Shown one piece after another: positions 59,130-64,000 of a DNA stretch of 64,000 bases. The notes under the pieces were generated by a model, which was not told the origin of the DNA, made no database searches, and saw only the letters and a list, made by a program, of their open reading frames with translations. Numbering within the stretch: position 1 is the first letter of the stretch; every line of letters starts with the position of its first letter. Where the stretch lies: contig CM075104.1 of the NCBI GenBank assembly GCA_037576195.1, positions 16,942,211-17,006,210 on the forward strand, written 5' to 3'. Source of the stretch: Phytoseiulus persimilis (taxonomy: Eukaryota > Arthropoda > Arachnida > Mesostigmata > Phytoseiidae). A program made the translations under genes and the position numbers.

Positions 59130-60380
59130 GGCGACTTGCCTGGTGAAAGGGCCTGCCGGGATAAGCGCCCCACTAGGAAAAATCGATTTTTGAAAACTTA
59201 AACTGCTCATATCTCGCGAACCAGTGGAGTTACAGCGCTGTTAAAAAAAAACGTCGTAAAGCTCTTTTCAAGGGCTATCGAACGCTGTAGCAGCGGGTCC
59301 CGGAAGCCACTTTTCTAGTCGAGGAGAATGAAAAAGTTGATTGGTTTTCCCCGAAGGAGAAGGCTGACCACTTTCTCAGATATCGCTAAAAGTACTCCTA
59401 TCCATCGTCTACTCGCATGGCAAGTTTCATCCCGATCTGAGTCTGCGGGGCCGAGATATCAACAGTTGAACATCGGCGATGAAACGGTTTCCTTCGAGGG
59501 GGCTACCAGCGTGGACAACACATGACGGAGGAGGGAATTTGGGGAAAAACCTCGTTACTCTTTCCACTTGAGGATCCAGCACGAACGATGTCGTTTGTCA
59601 GCATATCCAAACAATCTCAGCGTCTCGTAACAGTGTTTGGAGCAGATTTCTAGCTTCAGAGGACGTGTTTATCGGGTGAAACTTCCTCGGTTGATCGGCG
59701 GTGGAGGTGATGGTCAGTCTTCTTCAATATTCCATGTGCATAGATTCCGTGGGTGTGGAGACTGTGAATGAAGCGCGGCGACCTAGTACCAGGAACCAAT
59801 GCCATCATACGGGCCGAAGAGGAGAGGCTTCCGTCAAAGCGCATTGTTCTCATTCAAGCTGTGTGATTCATCTTTCAGTCCCCTCTAGCTCTTACAAGTT
59901 CAGTCTCCTGGATTCTGTGCTGTCGAAACTGCGTCTTTCTGGAAGAGTCGAGGACAAGGTTTCGATTGGATCGGCGACTATCTCGCCACTTGCATGCGCT
60001 TAGAGGTTTCCCAGGACTCGCCGACAATGTAAGCTTTCGCGAAGTTTGCATCGCGAGTTTGTTCCCAAGCTGGTTCTTGGTCACTCCGCGAACGCACGGA
60101 TCACCGCTCTATGACTCCGATGACTCTACAGGGAAGAAAAAGCCTGCGCAGTCTTCGAGCAGTGTTCCCTCTCCGTTGAACCACTGCTGCCGAGCGTATT
60201 TCTATGGTAACGACTGATCTACAGGATGCGACAGAGCACTTCATTTGAGGTGCTTGTCTTTCCCATCCTTCTTCCAACTTGCCGCAAATGGCTGTAGAGA
60301 ACCTATCTCAGATGCGACAGAAACCCCAGAAAAAACGTTCAAGATGATGACCTGGGAGTCGATCCCTCAAACTGGATGGT
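59130..60380. other. No recognised gene
   Basis: I see no domain, element end or repeat that I can name. An A9 run occurs near 59,245. Confidence 0.4.
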
Positions 60381-60384
60381 TTTG

Positions 60385-61335
60385 ATCTGATTTGATTTCA
60401 TTGAACCTTACATATGCACATGTGTTGCCTTTCATTCCAGGGGGGGAATGACATTGCGTTCACATATCATATTTCACCGTTCTCCCATCGGATATCCATC
60501 GTTCTTCTCAGCTTCCTCGCTGTTGAGTCAGGGTGAAGTCCTAGTCGGTACGGGAATTCCGTCTTGGAGTATTTTCCTTCCTCGCATTCCAGAATGACAT
60601 GTTTGTCGGTTTCCGGGGCTCCACATCGAGCGCATTTCATGTCTATGGAAGGGTCTCGGGAGTTTTTACGGCTCTTGGTGTTGAGCATTCCTGCTCTGGC
60701 TAGCGCCAATAACCGACTGCCCCGCGAGTTATCGTATAGTTCCCTCTCGAGACCTGGAGTCTCTTTGAACTGTCGATAAACAGTTAATGTGTATCTGGAC
60801 TCCATATTTCGTCTCCCTATGAAGTCCAACTTATCCCGAACTCTCGTTTTGAGTTTTGTGCGGAACATATTCCACATTTGTTTGTTTAGTGTATTTCTGG
60901 TCAGACTGAGATCCTCAAGGTCATGCTGGGTTCTCGAACTCCTGAGTCTCTCCATTGCCTTCACTTTTGTGTTTGTTATCCCAGTTGCCGTGAATGGGCA
61001 GTCTGGGCCATCTGAATGGATCCATCTGTTCCACTCTCTCGGAATACATGATTTTGCTGATGGTCTCCATGGCATCGAAGGAGGACCAACCTGGTTCTCC
61101 CTCAATAAACTCCCATGATACGGTGGGGTGTGGTTTGCGCTTGGCCCACCTTCCCACGTCCCTTCGTCTGACTTCAATGAGATTTCTCAGCCTTCTAGGC
61201 ATGGTGATCACTCCATTGCAGAAGGTCAGTTGTGGTATTGTGGTGGCTTTCCAAAGAATTTTGGATACTTCAATCCAGTTGAAGCTCCCACAGGACCCAC
61301 AAGTCCCACGGAACACACTTCGAACAGGCTTTGCG
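60385..61335 (-). mobile_element. Non-LTR 3' fragment
   Basis: The minus strand reads WKATTIPQLTFCNGVITMPR, FIEGEPGWSSF and MWNMFRTKLKTRVRDKLDFI. The zinc finger is CARCGAPETDKHVILEC, and the end is HRLGLHPDSTA-like. The tail is AAATCAAATCAGATC at 60,385-60,400. It is 5'-truncated at about 61,335 with one frame shift near 61,000. It belongs to the same family as 55,560-56,025 and 27,053-29,557. Confidence 0.9.
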
Positions 61336-61339
61336 AATA

Positions 61340-62540
61340 ACCGCGATTACGGCTGGCCGATAATCGCAAATTCATAACTGCAGATCTGAGAACGAACACC
61401 GCGGTTAGAACCGCAGGTGTATGGTAAAATGCCCGCAGACGTGATCCCGCGCATATTCCCCATTCATACCATCGTTGTAAAGCCTGATCACATTGGAACG
61501 AGCCATTGCCGAAGCCGGAGAAGATTCATCACAATGCTCCGCAGGCATTTTTCCTCTGCGAGAGATGATTCTGTATGATTTTTCAGGAAGCTGCTACTCT
61601 TTCCTCAAAAAGAAGGTTCGATAGATTGAAGACACAACTTGGGGATCTCAGAACACATTTCACGAGAAATGCGTCTGTTACAACTGGATCTGATAAAACA
61701 GGACTTGGAACATTTGTTGAATCGATCCCGAGTCACGGAATCTTCGATACAATTTCCTGATGAAAAAAAAAAGATCATCTTCTTACGAAGAGCCTCCCGT
61801 CCGATGGATAGCCGAATTCAGGAACTCCAGGGTCAACCCCCCAAGATCCGCTGAAGACGTTTTGTCAACTCTGAGATTCCGCCTTGAGGACATTCTCTGA
61901 ACGATTCCGCGATTGTGGAGTGCTCAAACGCAAGCTCTCTTTGTTGGATTGGGATGACTCATGTGAGCTCGACGTCCTGATTCTCAAGTTCTTTAATAGG
62001 AACCAGCAGACCTACGGCGGACAGGAGTCGTTGGAACGCGGTTCCTGGCATGGAGGCTTCTCTATCTTCAGTGGACCGGGATCATTTCCAAAACTATCTC
62101 CTCATTGCTGATTGGTGCATGTTGCTACTCCTCTTCGTTGCCAATCGCTCGTTACAGATCGAAAACTTTTGCTGAAATGGTGGAATATTGTCGCTGATGG
62201 AAGGATGTATTTGGCTGTCGCTGAAGCTTTTCTCGAGGGTTCTGCTCCAGGTCCATAAATATGACATTGAATCGCTTCATCGTGCTTGTAAGGGGCTCGT
62301 TCTACTGTTTGCGCTCGAGCGCCTCGAAATCGACGTTGAATCGTCTCTCCAGATGTCTCCGAAGCCCCTCTCGTGGATTGCGTATCAGTTTCTCGGATTG
62401 GACACTGAAGGGCTCTTTCGGGTGTTTTCGAAGGTTATCTTGTAGCTTGCAATCGTGGAAGGTTCCGTAGAGTCTCGTAGAAGGTCTTGTATGCTCTCGA
62501 AAACACTCGAAGACTTCAAATCGACGTCCGAATCACAGCT
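61340..62540. other. No recognised gene
   Basis: Several overlapping frames of 60-85 codons occur, none with a known domain. The frame at 61,884-62,111 (KRKLSLLDWDDSCELDVLI) looks protein-like but has no other support. Confidence 0.3.
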
Positions 62541-62555
62541 GCTGTTTCCAAATTA

Positions 62556-63030
62556 TCCGGGGCGAGATCGACCCCGGAATTCACTCCCTAGGCCCGAAAA
62601 GTATCGTCAGGTTGACCCCGGGAGCCCCTCAGTTGACTCCAAAGAAGATGGTCGGATCGTCGGTGGAATCGCCTCCTCAGACTTCGACGAAAATGGCCAG
62701 ATCAAGGCCAGAATCACCTCCTCAGACCCGTAAAAATTTGGTAAAATCGATCCTGGATTCACCTCCTCAGGCTTTGGAAAGTTCGGTCAGATCGACTCCG
62801 GAATCATTTCCTCGGAAAAGTATGCTTAGATCCATCCCGAAAGCTCCTATAGCGATCCCGAGGAGTATGGTAGGATTGACGTCGAAATTACCTCCCTAGA
62901 CCCGCAAACTATCATCAGATTGACCTCGGAAGCACCTCCTTAGACCATGAGAGTATGATTGAATCAATCTCGGAATCACCCGACAAGACCTTGAAAAGTA
63001 TGGTCAGACCGACCCCGGAATAACTTATCT
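62556..63030 (+). repeat. 45-bp minisatellite with 15-residue coding period
   Basis: About ten degenerate units of 45 bases are present, with a consensus near GGTCAGATCGACCCCGGAAT followed by CACCTCCTCAGACC. One unit near 62,795-62,835 is shorter. Because 45 is a multiple of three, the frame stays open for about 110 codons (to TAG near 62,897) and encodes repeats of the form KMVGSSVESPPQTST / KMARSRPESPPQTRK. Later units have stops. No flanking exon was recognised, so it may be a decayed coding repeat or a non-coding minisatellite. Confidence 0.85.
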
Positions 63031-63069
63031 ATTAGGATATGTAGGATAGGATCCTCGAGTCTTTCAAGC

Positions 63070-63530
63070 TGACAAACGAAGCGGGTTTTATACAACGAGA
63101 ACGATGAGGGTCGGTCCCAAACTGTCAATGCTATCCTCCAGGTCTTCTCTTGAGCTGCTCTCAGTTCTCTCTCACTCCAAGTCACTGCTTTCGGCTGCGA
63201 GATCACCGTTGCGGTCCCTCGAGAGGGCGCAGTCCTCGGTTCCGACCAATGCATTAGAGATCCCCTTTCTTTCAAAGGCCTTCATCACGATTCTTCCATC
63301 AACACCTTCCCACGCGGATGCGACCCACAAAATAGCTACTTCCGCTATGCTTGGTTTCGTAAAGCCACCGAATGCGCGAAGCTTTGTAAGATTGAGTCCA
63401 CCGCCCGATTCTGTCTCGTGGAGTTCTTGAACAAGTCAATTTTGAGAACATCGAGAGACTGCAGCGGTTATGAGATCTCCAGGTATGACAGCTAGTCGGG
63501 TTCCCGTTTCGGGAGCGTGAACGAACCGCC
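63070..63530 (-). mobile_element. pogo/Tigger-like transposase C-terminal relic
   Basis: The minus strand reads ETGTRLAVIPGDLITAAV (family LAVIPGGLTxxLQPLDV region), then after a shift DVLKIDLFKNSTR, then after another shift FTKPSIAEVAILWVASAWEG and KAFERKGISNALVGTED. The last two stretches are the characteristic C-terminal end of pogo-like DDE transposases. Two shifts and several stops make it inactive. No terminal repeats were seen. Confidence 0.75.
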
Positions 63531-63796
63531 AGCATGAGGGTAAAACGGCTGAAGCTCCATATTTTCTACGATTCCATATTTTCCACAGAATTTCTCCCGG
63601 TTTTTCTCCTGATAGCCTCGGAAGATTCCAGTGGTTGCTCGCGATCTCGCTGTGCTGCGCAATCAGCTGCGCGCTCTCCACCGCCACAAACGGGCTCTCT
63701 ATCGCTGACCTGGAAGCCGGATAATGGTTCTCCGAGTCTGAATCTCTCATCCATCTCTCAGAACTCAGTCCACAGCTGACGGCGGGGTTAGGGTCC

Positions 63797-63882
63797 GACA
63801 AGCCGAAAATTCGAACCCGAAACGCATGAAGCCGAAAAATCGAACCCGAAAAATCGAGCCCGAAAAGCATGAAGCCGGAAAC
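63797..63882. repeat. Short imperfect tandem repeat (CCGAAAA-type)
   Basis: Repeated pieces of the form GAAGCCGAAAAATCGAACC and CCCGAAAAATCGAGCC, each 15-17 bases long, occur about five times. On the minus strand they encode an alternating Phe/Gly/Ser stretch. This is a local microsatellite-like expansion. Confidence 0.75.
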
Positions 63883-64000
63883 CTCCTCTCCCAACGGCGG
63901 AGTGTTCGGGACTGGTTTGGCGGGATGGGATTTCTGTATCGTTTCGGCGATCTGTCTGACTCATTTAGATGACACGCACCTGCTGCGAAGAATCGGTGTT

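Noticed and set aside
63534-63779. 81-codon plus-strand frame at the window's right end
   Set aside because: It lies opposite and beside pogo-like transposase sequence, with no domain or splice support.
1-64000. Bacterial or viral origin, CRISPR arrays or operons
   Set aside because: There are GT-AG introns, animal transposon families and sparse coding. There are no regularly spaced direct repeats and no gene clusters on one strand.

Overview
The window looks like nuclear DNA from an invertebrate animal, most likely an arthropod and possibly an arachnid; that last step is a weak guess. Supporting signs are GT-AG introns with gtgagt-type donors, AATAAA signals after stop codons, and a transposon mix of mariner, hAT, pogo-like, BEL/Pao, Copia and R1-type or related non-LTR elements. 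There are no operons, ribosome binding sites or CRISPR arrays. Gene density is very low and most open frames are shadows or decayed transposons.

Layout. Arm A (1-9,845, cut by the left window edge) returns inverted as A' (23,220-34,762). The two arms are nearly identical and differ by a few clean indels. The A/A' spacer holds the rest of an R1-like element, then block C (about 11,130-18,920), then a hAT transposon split by a non-LTR element (19.3-23.1 kb). C returns inverted and more diverged as C' (about 42,230-50,170), beyond A' and a 7.5 kb segment D. The order is therefore A - C - hAT[LINE] - A'(inverted) - D - C'(inverted) - E: two overlapping inverted duplications. E (50.2-64 kb) is a graveyard of Copia, BEL, non-LTR and pogo-like pieces, a broken P-type (OCA2-like) transporter gene and a 45-bp minisatellite.

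Genes. The best gene is present twice, in C (minus strand) and C' (plus strand). It has two visible exons with matching phase-0 splice sites, encoding about 820 residues that end in a FAF1-like UBX domain whose FPR loop is missing. A second gene with its own polyadenylation signal (about 190 residues, unknown family) also has copies in C and C'. A P-type transporter survives only as scattered, broken pieces at four separate loci, or five counting both palindrome arms.

Repeats. A family of roughly 0.9-1.3 kb units (called R here) occurs six times: twice each in A and A', once in D and once in E. All six copies keep the same 15-base stem-loop, and several keep a serine-rich peptide frame. Small hairpins and palindromes at sites where arms differ suggest that fold-back template switching has acted here on small scales, and perhaps on the large scale too. 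An assembly or haplotype artefact must be excluded before the large inverted structure is taken as real.
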